Below are positions 46,860-57,554 of a stretch of DNA of 64,000 nucleotides, piece after piece. A model generated the notes under the pieces. That model searched no databases. It was not told where the DNA came from and saw nothing but the letters and a program-made list of their open reading frames with translations. A program made the position numbers and the translations under genes. Each line of letters starts with the position of its first letter. Position 1 is the stretch's first letter. The DNA is taken from contig CAKJVC010000006.1 in NCBI GenBank assembly GCA_918026815.1, positions 1,364,001 to 1,428,000 of the forward strand, written 5' to 3'. This stretch comes from Chalara sp. BL73. Lineage: Eukaryota > Ascomycota > Leotiomycetes > Helotiales.

Positions 46860-47640
46860 GAGACATTGTAAATATTTGATATTCCTGTACGTATTTGAGG
46901 CAGACCTGAGTTTTGCCCGATCCTCCAATACCAAAGAGCACAAATCGTCATTGAGAGTGGTCCCGGGATGGCTGTCTAGTTGCGAATGGCGTGGTAAGAT
47001 ATTAGACGTCTTCATTGTGTCCTATAAAGGTTGGGCCTAAGAGGTGAGGAATTTCAAAGTACTTATTATATGAAACTAACTTTTGTTTAACTAAACTGTC
47101 CTCTCATGATACTCTTTGTTGTAAGGACATACTTGACTGATCGTTCGTGATGCGCCGCATATTGTTTCTCATCTTCTCGACTCTCTTGTACAATTTATGA
47201 AAGTATCATCACTATTCGATTCAAACTTGCATATCGCACTATGATCGGCATCGACCAGAGTCTGCTCTTTGTGCTCAACCTCGAGTAGAGAGGAATGCTT
47301 TTCTACGATCTAAACTTAGTCACCGAAGGTTGAGAAGAAAAAGGGTTTATGAACCTTACTAGACCAGAGAGGCCCTTCGTCGCCCGCTCCTCATAGAAGC
47401 TATACACTTGATAGTCAGGAAACTGAAAGCGAAAATCTGTAGTTAACCGCATAAGTACGTCAGAGTTCGTTTGCAGGGCGGCTAAGAGACGAGAAGGTGG
47501 CCGGTGGGTCATGAATTGCGCTACATTCACTAGCGCTTTGCCATACGTTGCCTTGTCGCTGCTGAGATGAGGTGTGCCAAAGAATATCACACGAAGGGTC
47601 GCATTCCGGATCGACTGGTATCGGGGTTCCAGCTTTGCTC
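46860..47640 (-). pseudogene. Broken NLR: SesB-type serine hydrolase plus NTPase P-loop
   Basis: Minus-strand remains of a fungal NLR. The effector domain is a SesB-like alpha/beta hydrolase: VIFFGTPHLSSDKATYGKAL, HRPPSRLLAALQTNSDVLMR, FRFQFPDYQVYSFYE, then IVEKHSSLLEVEHKE and DADHSAICKF, the His-containing end of the domain. About 200 bp downstream is a Walker A motif LFGIGGSGKTQVCLKYVQ (near 46930), the start of NB-ARC. A frame change lies between DDTF and HKLYKRVEK (about 47200), and another break precedes the P-loop. The nucleophile-elbow region and the rest of the ATPase are missing. Decayed. Confidence 0.75.
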
Positions 47641-48324
47641 GAAATAGTGCCTAGAAGAATAGCTAACTAAATTACTCCACCCAAAAACCTAGCATCAGCA
47701 TATTTACTTTATTATAATAAGGCTACCGTCAGGGAAACATGCCCAAAAAATGGGAGAGTATAGCAAACAGATTTTCGGCAGGCACGCACTCGACGGCGAG
47801 CGACGGAATTACATCTTTTGGAGGGTAGACGACGGACAACGCCATGCAAAGACACGATTCTGCGCACCAAGACTATAACAGTTAGTAGAGAATGGGCTTC
47901 CAGCTTAGGCAGAGTGAAAGAAGAAAGATACTAGGCGTCCATCTTAAATCACATGATTCTAACGACCATGACATACCATGTGGCTTAAACACTAGTGTTT
48001 GATTGGTGCGGCGAGGATGCTAAGTCGCGTGGCTGTCGCGTTACTTGTCTTTACACACCACCGTACACGGGCCGGTCCTTGGCTGGTTGTCAATCTGCAC
48101 TGAAGTACCTGACAGAGATGCCTTTCGCACAAGGCCTTAGCACAGTGGACAACTCTAGTTATTAGCGTAATACTTAGTACTACGACATTTTTGCATTGGT
48201 ATTCCATTTTTATTATGTGAAAGAGCAAAGAGAATGGGTATTGTCGTCTATAAAGGGATGAGGCCGTTTGCACGTTTTCTTGGCGACACTAAAATTCAAA
48301 GCCTTGAAAGAGCCAATTTCTCAT
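47641..48324. other. Spacer with one copy of a 28-nt repeat
   Basis: No gene. Positions 48156-48183 match 55606-55633 at 26 of 28 bases (see findings). Confidence 0.45.
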
Positions 48325-48624
48325 TTATGAAGAACCAATAGAGCGGAACGCCCCAAACTCTCTCCGAACGATACTCCTCTCTGGATCAAAGATAAGGGTT
48401 GAAAAGTACAGCTGTAGGGGCGCTTGTGCAATCACCGATCCATTATATAGAGCGAATCGCTTTACATCATGGACGAGCGCATATAGATTAGCATTTTCAT
48501 CGGCCTCGGCGCATACTAGCCAGCATTCTCTCGTAGTTCGATAAATGCTTACAGGAACCTGAGCCTGTAATGGTAATATCGTAAGGATTCCTTCAGAAGT
48601 CTTCCCCATCCAGCTAAGCGCCAC
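48325..48624 (-). pseudogene. NACHT-WD40-type linker fragment
   Basis: A 99-codon minus-strand frame contains DVKRFALYNGSVIAQAPLQL followed by YFSTLIFDPERSIVRREFG. This is the linker that in fungal NACHT-WD40 (HET-E-like) proteins sits just before the WD repeats (DAKRF..N...IE.APLQ.Y.SAL.F.P). Neither the NACHT NTPase nor WD40 repeats are found next to it, so it is a stray piece of a decayed gene. Confidence 0.6.
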
Positions 48625-49741
48625 AAGCTAGTGAAGGAGATGTCCCTGAAGGAACCGATAGACTTCGATGTTGCCGGAATGCTGGGCCCCACTCCTCAGA
48701 ATATGCTGGGTCCAGTAGAGGCATATGTACCTAACCCCCGGAGGCAGGCGTTGGTCTACTTGACTGCTCATTATATTAGCTGCAAAAACTCCGGGAGGGC
48801 GCAGACCACAGATGTCGTGCTTGAGAGAACTGGACATGAGCCAGAGGCAGCGATTAGCTATCGCCTAATGTGCCTGCTCCTTATCCACCCAGAATAACCG
48901 ACCACGGCATCTTTGTTGTTAAGAAAGGAGTCGGGAAACGAAGGATGCTATTGGGATTCCGTAGTATGCTGAGAACTGAATGTAAATACCGTGCTCTTAA
49001 ATAAACCTCCTCGGGACGCATATGAATAGGTCTAACAAGAGCAAAGACTACCACGGGCTCAGCAAGGATAGCAAAAAAACCGATCACCTGCTTGAATCTC
49101 TGTAGTAGCTGGGTTTGTCTGGCGCGTCAGGTATCTTGTGAAGAGACCCCCGTAACTAGGTATAATTCCTGTTAAGCTCGCACGTTGGCGATTCAGAAGG
49201 AACATCGAGCTCCTACTCCGAGAACTAGCAAAAGAGGGGGAGGAGGGGTCCGTAACTTTTTGCACCCTATTGTACCATTAAAACACTAGTTATGTCCATC
49301 ACTTGCTAGGCTACCATGCGCTACTAATCTGATAAGTATTCGCAAGACGACATTGTAAAGGCCATAATCTTTTTTTACATCAATTTTGCACACCTACGTT
49401 CTCCTTGTTTTGTAAACAATAGCTACGCCTCGAAAACACGATATCACTTGCAGGAGCATTTCTCGTTCCCCGCAATGCTTCCCGCGAAGCTCATTCTTCA
49501 GTCCGCAAGAAGCCGAATGGCCTCAAAAGAAGGTCAAGAACTATTGGTGTTATTATTATTGTTAAAGGGAGGCATGGCCAATCTCGATCCTATCCACAAA
49601 ATAAAAATGCCCAATCAGAAAGGTAATTATCAGCAAACTCTTCGCACATCATCCCTCCACCCCACAGAGAGCACAAGTTCTGATCTTGACATTAACCTAT
49701 CATGCATCCAATATATATCACTGCCGAATACCGATCCGCAT
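48625..49741. other. Gene-free region
   Basis: Several short open frames on both strands, none with motifs. Nothing recognised. Confidence 0.4.
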
Positions 49742-50413
49742 CTAGTTAGCGCACTTGCGCCAGTAAAAGCGGTACTCCTGGGTGACTTTGGTGAAGAGGC
49801 CGGCTTGTTTTGCGTTTTGTGATGTAAGGCGAAGCTGAGTGTTAATATTCAGAGGATAATTTGCTCCGCATGGCGACCAGACGACAGACTCGATGGTGTG
49901 TTTGTCGGTGACGATGTAGTTGTTGCGGTATTTACCCTTCCAGGTGGTCTTGGCTTTGAACTACAAAAACATCAGTATTCACGTTTTCGTTTGGCTCAAA
50001 GCACTGAGGATAACATTTACCTCCTGTTGTTGACCAGAGAAATAGTAAGTATATTGCTCTTCTCCAGTAACTCCTTTGTCTAGGTCGGCATGTCCACGAT
50101 AATCAACGCTTGAAATAGAGTATTGGTAGCCCTGAGGATAGCGGATGTCGAGGCTGACAGCACAGTTCGTGCGGCGGTCCATCACTCTGGTTCCTGGGCC
50201 GGTTGATGCTACATAATTGTCGAAATAGAGTGTGAGGACCTGCTTTGTAGGATCGGTGGTATTGGCTATGGAGCCGGCAGGACATCCTATACCGGAATAG
50301 GTGACTTTACTAAGGTAGACATCGTTGGGGTTGGGAAGAACTAGTAGGGCTAGTGTTGTAGGTGCTATAAAGCCGAGAGTGGCGGCGACGATAAAATGTG
50401 TTCTGAAATACAT
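49742..50413 (-). pseudogene. DUF4360-like secreted protein with a one-base frameshift
   Basis: Small secreted fungal protein. Exon 1 (50413-50021) starts with a signal peptide (HFIVAATLGFIAPTTLALL), then VTYSGIGCPAGSIAN, LTLYFDNYVASTGPGTRV, NCAVSLDIRYPQGYQYSIS and SVDYRGHADLDKGV. Exon 2 (49961-49742, after a 59-nt intron) reads FKAKTTWKGKYRN and then must shift frame to continue as NYIVTDKHTIESVVWSPCGA and LNINTQLRL, ending YRFYWRKCAN. The shift falls at an A-run (AACAAAC on the minus strand, about 49917-49923), one base longer than needed. This is either a recent inactivating indel or a sequencing error. Otherwise all features are intact, including the paired Cys. Function of the family is unknown. 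Confidence 0.75.
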
Positions 50414-52057
50414 TATTGCTGGTTAAGCTTGAATAAAAACTATTGTTTGATAAAGTAAAAAGTACCGAGTTTAATGCTTGAAATAAGTGAGTGATCTGTG
50501 TGATATTAATAGCAGGAATACTGAGGATATTTTTCGATATTTTTATACTTTTGAAATCATCAAAGAATACCTCGCCTGAACTTGGGAAACAGCCTAGACT
50601 GCATCATGACATTGCCACAGCATGAAACACCCAGCTATATATCAGACCCAAGAATCTACAATCCGTTGCTTTTCAATTCATTGGCCGATGTTTGGTAAAA
50701 ATTCCTGATGCTTCTCGTATTTACTTGCAGCCTTAAGCTCAGCTACGGAGCTATGCCTAAAATCCATATGCCAATAGCTTTGCTGCGCGTATATATGGCC
50801 AAGGCTTCATAGCATGTATGGCTCCAACCAGAATCATCACTGACCTGAGGCTGATGTTGTGAGTTAGGAAATAAGTTTTGGGTAAGATTAAGTGGCTGGG
50901 ACCTGCCAAAATTGGTTTTCACGTCAGCGAATTAAAATCTAGGTTATAAGATGCCATATTCCTCACTTCCACGATAGACTCGGAGATTACAGAACTGTTT
51001 GCCTTTCAAAACACACAGAGTAGATTTGGCCTAGCACATTCAAGAGTTTATTGAGTGGTCTTATATATTTTAGTAGTCTATCAAGCTTCTAGACAATTAC
51101 TATATATTTGGCAATCATGTTATTGCGGAATCAGAGGCTGAAACGATGGCATATTACCGCAGCAAGCGCCACTATTTGTGCCTGATAGTCACGTGAGCCT
51201 AAATGTGAGCTTGGGTCTCATGTTACACAAACTAGCTGCAAGATATCGGCAACGGCATGGATGGGCGAATGGTCATTGGCTTTTCAAAATAGAGTTCTGG
51301 TCATTTCTGGATAAAGCCTCATGTTTCAAATCAGGCTACCACCCCAAGGACTGTCGGTCGTGATAGGAATTCAGGGATGGATTGGGCTGACAAGCGGGCT
51401 TCTTCCTATGCCAACGCTTGGTCTTTACTTCATGTTCTGGCCCTTGCATGAACAACAGGTGTAAGGCTGAAATACCATTACTAAAAGAATCGGAAGCCTG
51501 CGTTATTGGCTGAACTTTGACTGAGACCAGCCAAATGGGCCACGCACCAATTTACATGGACGTCCTATCAATTGTACACAAGCCTATGAGGGCAGAAAAT
51601 AGCGGCCAACATTGCTACACAGCTGAAGCAGCCCGTTGTAGCTCTACTGGCACTTGCTGCAGCAGTCACCGCCGGGTAGATGCTATTTGAGCAGATAGCC
51701 ATCCAAGAGGTCGAGGCGGAGCAGATGCTAACGTTAAAGACATCATCATGGTGTTGTTGTTCGACTTATCGATACAACATATGTATATCTAAACATATTG
51801 TCAACCGTTTTGTCTTGCCTGTTCTCTACAGAACAGCATCTTGGTATAGCCAGCCTAGTTCTTGCCAGTGCCATCCATTAGGTCTCTGAAGGTGACCTTC
51901 TCCGTATTGGGCCCCCAGGTTTGCGAAAGTATGGCATACTGGGGAATATCGTGGCCAAAGTTCTTGGTCAGGCTAAACTCGCTATCGTTGTTATGTTTCA
52001 GTAGACGCATTATTCAGACCAGATTTGAGAGATTTTAAGGAGAGGGGTTCTTAGTGA
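50414..52057. other. Gene-free region
   Basis: About 1.6 kb without a supported gene or repeat. Confidence 0.4.
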
Positions 52058-52492
52058 ATACTGAGGGGTACGATTGAAACGGCCGTCATTAGCGCCAACA
52101 CACCAAAAAGTCACGGCATGCCGCTTTTACATCACTCGGCACGAAACTTGGTGAAAATTGTGTTTTGCGATTTCGCGTAACTAACACTAGAACAACTAAA
52201 TGAAATAACAACCCAAAAAATTAAAACTTGATTTATTCAAATCTAATAAATTTAGTTAAATCCGATTGTTATAATATATATGTATATATGTTTTGTAGCG
52301 ATATTTATTTGAAAAGAAAAGAAATCCTTTTCAAACAAAATCGGGTTTAGCGTATTTCGCTTAGTATAACAGCAAAGTAAATTCTGAAGGTAGAAAGCGT
52401 ATATGTGACTTTCGCTTAACGATCTCAACAAAGAATATAGTGGGGAAAGCCAAGACGCTAATGACGGCCGTTTCAATCGTACCCATACTGAG
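52058..52492. mobile_element. Non-autonomous MITE with 29-bp TIRs and 8-bp target duplication
   Basis: Perfect 29-bp terminal inverted repeats at 52066-52094 and 52456-52484 (each starts GGGTACGATTGAAACGGCC from its outer end) bound a 419-bp AT-rich body without coding capacity. The flanking 8-mers at 52058-52065 and 52485-52492 are both atactgag, a clean target-site duplication. An 8-bp duplication fits the hAT superfamily, but the termini are not classic hAT ends, so the class is open. Perfect TIRs imply recent insertion. Confidence 0.9.
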
Positions 52493-53084
52493 TGGCTGAG
52501 TCGGCTTGCATGCGAAGTAGTTTGTTGAGATAGAAGTAGAGTTATAAACGGCTGGCGCTCATATCGACTCGGCTGAGGGCAGCCTCGCAGTAACGGTAGC
52601 ATCGTCGTGCATAGTTGCGGGCGCGCAACTAGCCGACCGCTAGGCAGCTACTGTAGTAGATCATGGCTAGCTGTCCAGACTATTCGATGTTGATACACGA
52701 CTGAGCAATGATTGTTTTTGTCGCTAATGGTGTATCTCGCTAGTGAACTGACACAATTCGGAGAGCCAGAATAGCCAACTTGATTCTTAGTATGAAGGGA
52801 AAGCCAGCCTATTTAGTAAATGTCAGGGATGCTAGCAGGAGCTTCAGGATGGCTTAATCCTTAGGCAGAAACTCGGGTCGCTAAGAAAACCAGCTAGCCA
52901 TAATAGCTCTAGCATCGGGAGATCCTAACATGCGGTAAGTGGCTGAGTTTAAATTTGCCTGGGCTTAGCTCAGTAACCGGTAATCCTAGTTATTTTGCTT
53001 GATGCAAGAGCGTTACAAACAGCAACCCTGGAGAGACTTCCTTTTTCAATATTTGTACTCTCATTAAGCAGAGCATAGATCATA
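52493..53084. other. Spacer between MITE and Fot1/pogo element
   Basis: Nothing recognised. Confidence 0.4.
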
Positions 53085-53086
53085 TA

Positions 53087-54946
53087 ACGTAGTTCATAAG
53101 CGACCCGATAACACAAGTGACCCGATAGATTTTTCTTGGCACTGTATAAAAAAGTTAAATAACTTAACAATTAAACAAGTAATTAATTAAAGCTCTTCAG
53201 GTTCTGAATCTCCAAGGTCTACTCTAATATTTTGACATGTTCGCACGTTATGACCGAATTCCCCGCATAATCCACAACGTCGTTGTTGTAGTGCGGAAAG
53301 CTTCGTACGACTACTACTCTGAATTAAATCAGCTTGTAATTGTGTATTAACATCACTTTGAGCTTGTAAATCTTGCGCATCTTGCAAACTAAGTGATCCT
53401 CTTTTTTGAATTCGACGCTTTTTCGTACGACGACGTTTACTAAGCTCGTTGTTTGCTTTACGAAGTACGGCGACTTCTTCACGTAGTAAAGCAAGTTCAT
53501 GTATCGCACGTGTTGCGCCTTTTGCAAACTGATCTATGCTTAACAAAAGCGAAGTCGGAGAGCTATTTTGATGTCGTACGATTTTTTCTTTAACATAAGT
53601 TGTTTGAGATTGCGTTTCAATCAAGTTATGCGGTGTTTTTGGCTCCCAAACTGAAGGTAAGCCAAACGATGTTGTTGGAGGAGTTGGTGTAGAAAGCTTA
53701 ATATCAAGCTGTAAAATCACATATTCTGGATCGTATAGCACAAGCCCTGTTCCGCGAAACTCTCCCCGAATATTAAATTCTGTCATTGTCGTACGAAATG
53801 CAGTATAAAAAGCAAGAAAAAAGTCCTTTTTCGAAATGTGTGTTATATATGCCCGCATTAACTTTTCAATTTCAGCGCCGTACGACCTTTTCAATGCGCG
53901 AAAACAGCCAACATCAAGCGGTTGAAACTTGTGAGATGAATGTGCTGGCATACACAATGTTACAATATTGTGTTCTTTGCAATAAAGCTCAAAATCGGTC
54001 GAATAATGACTTTCGTGACCGTCAAGAATAAGAAGCCGATGCGTGCCTTTCGTACGACTTTTTGTATGTCGATCGAAGTGTTGAACCCAGTTTAATCCTC
54101 GCTCATTTGTCGTCCAGCTATTTGCAGTAACAGCAATAACCCAATCGTACGGCAATTGACTGTTTTCATACCATGACGAAAAATGAGTTTTGCCCGCAAC
54201 AATTATATATAGCGGCACTACATAGCCGTATAAACCGACTTCTTGAATTACCGTGATCCATTCTCGATTTCCTTGTTGTACAGTTCGAAGTCTATTTTGC
54301 CGTTCAAAGCTTGTTACAACTATTTCGGACGAAATCTGGCCTATTACAAATCCCGTTTCATCGAAATTGTATATATCTTCCTCTTGAATCCCATATTTGT
54401 CAATTGTGTTTCGTACGAGCCGAAACCACGCGTTATACGCGTCCGGATCTTCGCATTGAACTCGCTAATAGTCAATTTTTCGATTAAAACGCGTTCGAAG
54501 CTCTAGTTGTCGTCGTACGAAGTTGGAAGCCCAGTTTTTGCCAACGCGTTCTGTGTTTCGTTCCGCAAGTAATCGATTCGCCATATCTTCAACAGCACTT
54601 ATCCGAGAAGGAAATGATCGCGAATCTAAGTCAAGAATATGTCGTACGATAACTTGCTCTTCTAAATCGGTAAGTTTTCGAGATTTAGGAGTACTATTAC
54701 GTTTTGCAGGTATTCCATGATATCGATCGTATAATGTTGTATAAGGCACCTGAAATATCCGTGCAACGCGACTTATAGACAAATGAAGGCTCGTACGAAG
54801 CGTATTTACCGCAAGAATAAGATCAGATTCTTTATATTTGCGAGTCATTTTGTTGTGAAAAATAATTGCTGTTGAAAGTGATTGTGTACAGTGCCAAGAA
54901 AAATCTATCGGGTCACTTGTGTTGTCGGGTCGCTTATGAACTACGT
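53087..54946 (-). mobile_element. Fot1/pogo-type Tc1-mariner DNA transposon (1860 bp)
   Basis: Complete element with 60-bp terminal inverted repeats at 53087-53146 and 54887-54946 that differ at one visible position. Flanking TA dinucleotides (53085-53086 and 54947-54948) are the expected target duplication. Each TIR begins ACGTAGTTCATAAGCGACCC and contains the short word GACCCGA twice. It encodes one transposase on the minus strand. Size and structure are normal for Fot1/pogo elements of ascomycetes. Confidence 0.95.
53187..54848 (-). pseudogene. Fot1/pogo transposase with one in-frame TAG
   Basis: DDE transposase of about 553 codons starting MTRKYKESDLILAVNTLRTS. N-terminal psq-type and CENP-B-type helix-turn-helix DNA-binding domains are visible (SISRVARIFQVPYTTLYDR; ERVGKNWASNFVRRQLELR). 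The DDE_1 catalytic core has NFDETGF (first Asp), LLILDGHESHYS (second) and PLDVGCFRALK (third). The C-terminus has a basic coiled coil and a zinc knuckle CGLCGEFGHNVRTC. A single TAG at 54465-54467, between KIDY and RVQCEDP, is the only interruption. Relatives usually have a sense codon such as Gln there. Without readthrough the enzyme is split between DNA-binding and catalytic parts. There is no broad RIP damage in this copy. Confidence 0.92.
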
Positions 54947-54948
54947 TA

Positions 54949-55945
54949 TCATATCTTTGTATTTTCCGTTGTGACTTAGGATGACCACCGACTATTTCGC
55001 ACAACAACTAAGTCAGAAACAAATATGTAAAATTGTACAATCACTTCGTACACCCGCTTCGCGGTATCAGGACACCACACCACTAACCGACATCCCTGCG
55101 AAGCGAGTATCCCGTAGTACAGCTAACGACGCCAACTACATTGCAAAGTCTTAACAAGAAATAACATTTTACTCTTTAGCAAAATTAACGTTAAAATTAG
55201 CAATATCTAAATTCTATCTTGGCACTATTTTCCTTAAGGTTAGCCTAAGACCTTATTGGCTACACGATAGATGCTTTTTTGGCAGAAGTACACTTTGTCT
55301 AAATTGCATTTTCTACACTTTAGTAGCATTTATATAACCTCAAATTACAACGGCCAATTAATCAATAACTTGTCTTTGGACAAGCTTTTTGTATGAGTTG
55401 AACGTTGTCACGGGGAATGATAGTAGCCGAGGTTCGCTTGGCTAGGTCCATACAACCATTGGGCTTAGCGCGCATTCTAGCTGTATGGACCACTTATTTT
55501 CCCTTTTCCAAGCGTGTATTTTACAACAGTATTATATCACTTCGCTCACCCGATTGACTATTCTACAGCTCTGATTTACGCCATAAAAAATGGCATATAT
55601 ACCCGTAGTTATTAGCGTAATACTTGGTGCTACTCAAGGCTATTTAATGAGTAGTTGAATTTACTACTCAACTCTACTACTCAATTACTACTTTCAGTGA
55701 CTTTTTGGTGGTAGTTCACATTATTTGCCAGTAAATCAGTCATGAATAAACAATATGAATAAATTATTGGATTTTGGTGGCGGATCAAAACCTAGGTTGG
55801 TAGCTTTTAGCAATCAAATAATACAACCCAGAGCTATCTTTATTACCGCAATAACTCTCAAATACGTCTAAAATTTGCTCCGTACTCCCATAGAATCCCT
55901 GCTGAATCTTGCCTCGTGACTATTTTCAAATATATGATTGCTCAT
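54949..55945. other. Gene-free region with second copy of the 28-nt repeat
   Basis: No gene. The repeat copy lies at 55606-55633; just after it an (AGTAG/CTACT)-rich stretch at about 55648-55692 can form imperfect hairpins, like the tract near 34900. At 55447-55492 the words ggtccatacaa and tgtatggacc form a spaced inverted repeat. Confidence 0.4.
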
Positions 55946-56684
55946 TCAGCCCGGCTGTCCGTGAGCCATCAAACGGAAAGGGTGTCGGGCGGTGGATCCA
56001 TAATCCAGCCTTTCAAGGTAGCTATTCCAATCCCGTGCGTCTAATAGCCCGAGTTCTATTGTCGTTGGTAGATCCATCCCGCATATATCACGACGTTCCA
56101 AATGCGCTAGCTGAAAGGCCAACGAAGCCAAGAGATCGGTCTCAAACAACTCAGTAATATCGTCTTCCTCCCACTTGAGATACTGAGGCACAGCGCGTAA
56201 CGGATGCGGCTTCTCCGATTCCCTGAGTGTCGCAAGTAAGGATGACCCATCGCGGTCGTCTTGAATATTCGATATCGAATTCCAGAACGAGAAATAAATG
56301 ATGGTAGTACAATTTGTCTGCAAAATCTCCCCGTAAACCACCATAGCGGACACTGTCAGCCAGGAGACAAGAGGAGTAGCGTATCGCCATAACGGCTTCT
56401 CTCTGATTAACTCCGTGCTCTAGCTAGGTCTAGAGGAAATATATATCTCCGGGGACTAGTGGTCCTAGTTTCTGATCGCGTTAGTATGGCGTGAGCGTAT
56501 CCCTGATCTGCGGCTTGGCTTGCTAGTGCTCTTGGTGCAATACAAGCTGCAAAACAGGATTGAGTCTATGTGCCGAAGCGTTCTGTATAAAGCGAAGTAT
56601 CTCCGTGAAGTCTGCAATGTAATAAGGGTCTTGGATGCTGTGTTCAATAGCGATGCGGTCCTCTTCCGAGCCATCTATCTTCAT
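55946..56684 (-). pseudogene. Unidentified decayed coding region
   Basis: Two protein-like minus-strand pieces. The 56684-56523 piece starts with ATG and reads MKIDGSEEDRIAIEHSIQDP and ADFTEILRFIQNASAHRLNP before a TAG. The 56353-55946 piece (opening at GTG) contains KWEEDDITELFETDLLASLA and DLPTTIELGLLDARDWNSYL. Both look like real coding sequence (acidic, balanced composition), but I recognise no family and no splice pattern connects them. Probably remnants of one gene. Confidence 0.35.
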
Positions 56685-57554
56685 TTCTCCGCGGCAGGTT
56701 ATTATTATTTATATGGTCGGTATTCCCACTAATACCATCATCGCGGAATTCTTTATGTAAAATTTCAGGACTACCAACACCTTCTTCCTGTTCCTTAGAA
56801 GTTACTATTCTCCTGAATTTAATTATATGTATCACGATACGATCGTGAACTGTAACCTTATTCCTCGACTTGAAATATTCGAAATTAGTGTCCGCAGGCG
56901 TTGGGTCCACGAAAGCTCTCGGTCAATGGCCTTGATATTTCAAGGATTTCCAGAACTGGTCAAGTTGAGCTTTGTATATTGACTGATCTAGATTCTAAAG
57001 CGAGCTCATACTCTAGATCACTAAATGTAATAACTGTCTTTCTTTGCCCGAATGCAGAGACAGTTGTCGGGTTCAAATAATGGCCACCAACTCGCAACTT
57101 CTTGTCTGCAGCGACCATAAAAGTGTATGACTTAAGGAAATGTAACAACAGAGCATAGCAATTGTTTGTTTGTTTGTTAGTGGAAACATAGGAACTTCGA
57201 AATCTTATCCGGGATAGAGTTTATGCCGAAAGGGAAAAGCTGTATGAGTTTATAAATAAAGTTATTTGTAGGACTTTAACAGGATGAAGTTCGCAATTAT
57301 GTCCAAATTACCTTTGTCCTTTATATTGCGTAACAGGCCATTTTCTAAGGGGAAGGGTTTATAAATAACTTATTCGAAGTACTTCAATATCCTGCCTATA
57401 AATGCAATTAAGACTATATATAAATTCATGAATTCACGAGGTATAGCCATAATTATAACTCGAATGATTCTGTCATTGCTAAAGCTATTTTTGAGAATTG
57501 CGAGGAATTTAACTTATCCAACGTATAAGGAATCTTAGCACAATAAAAACTTTC
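56685..57554. other. Spacer
   Basis: AT-rich, no gene recognised. A short (TTTG)n tract lies near 57163-57177. Confidence 0.4.
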
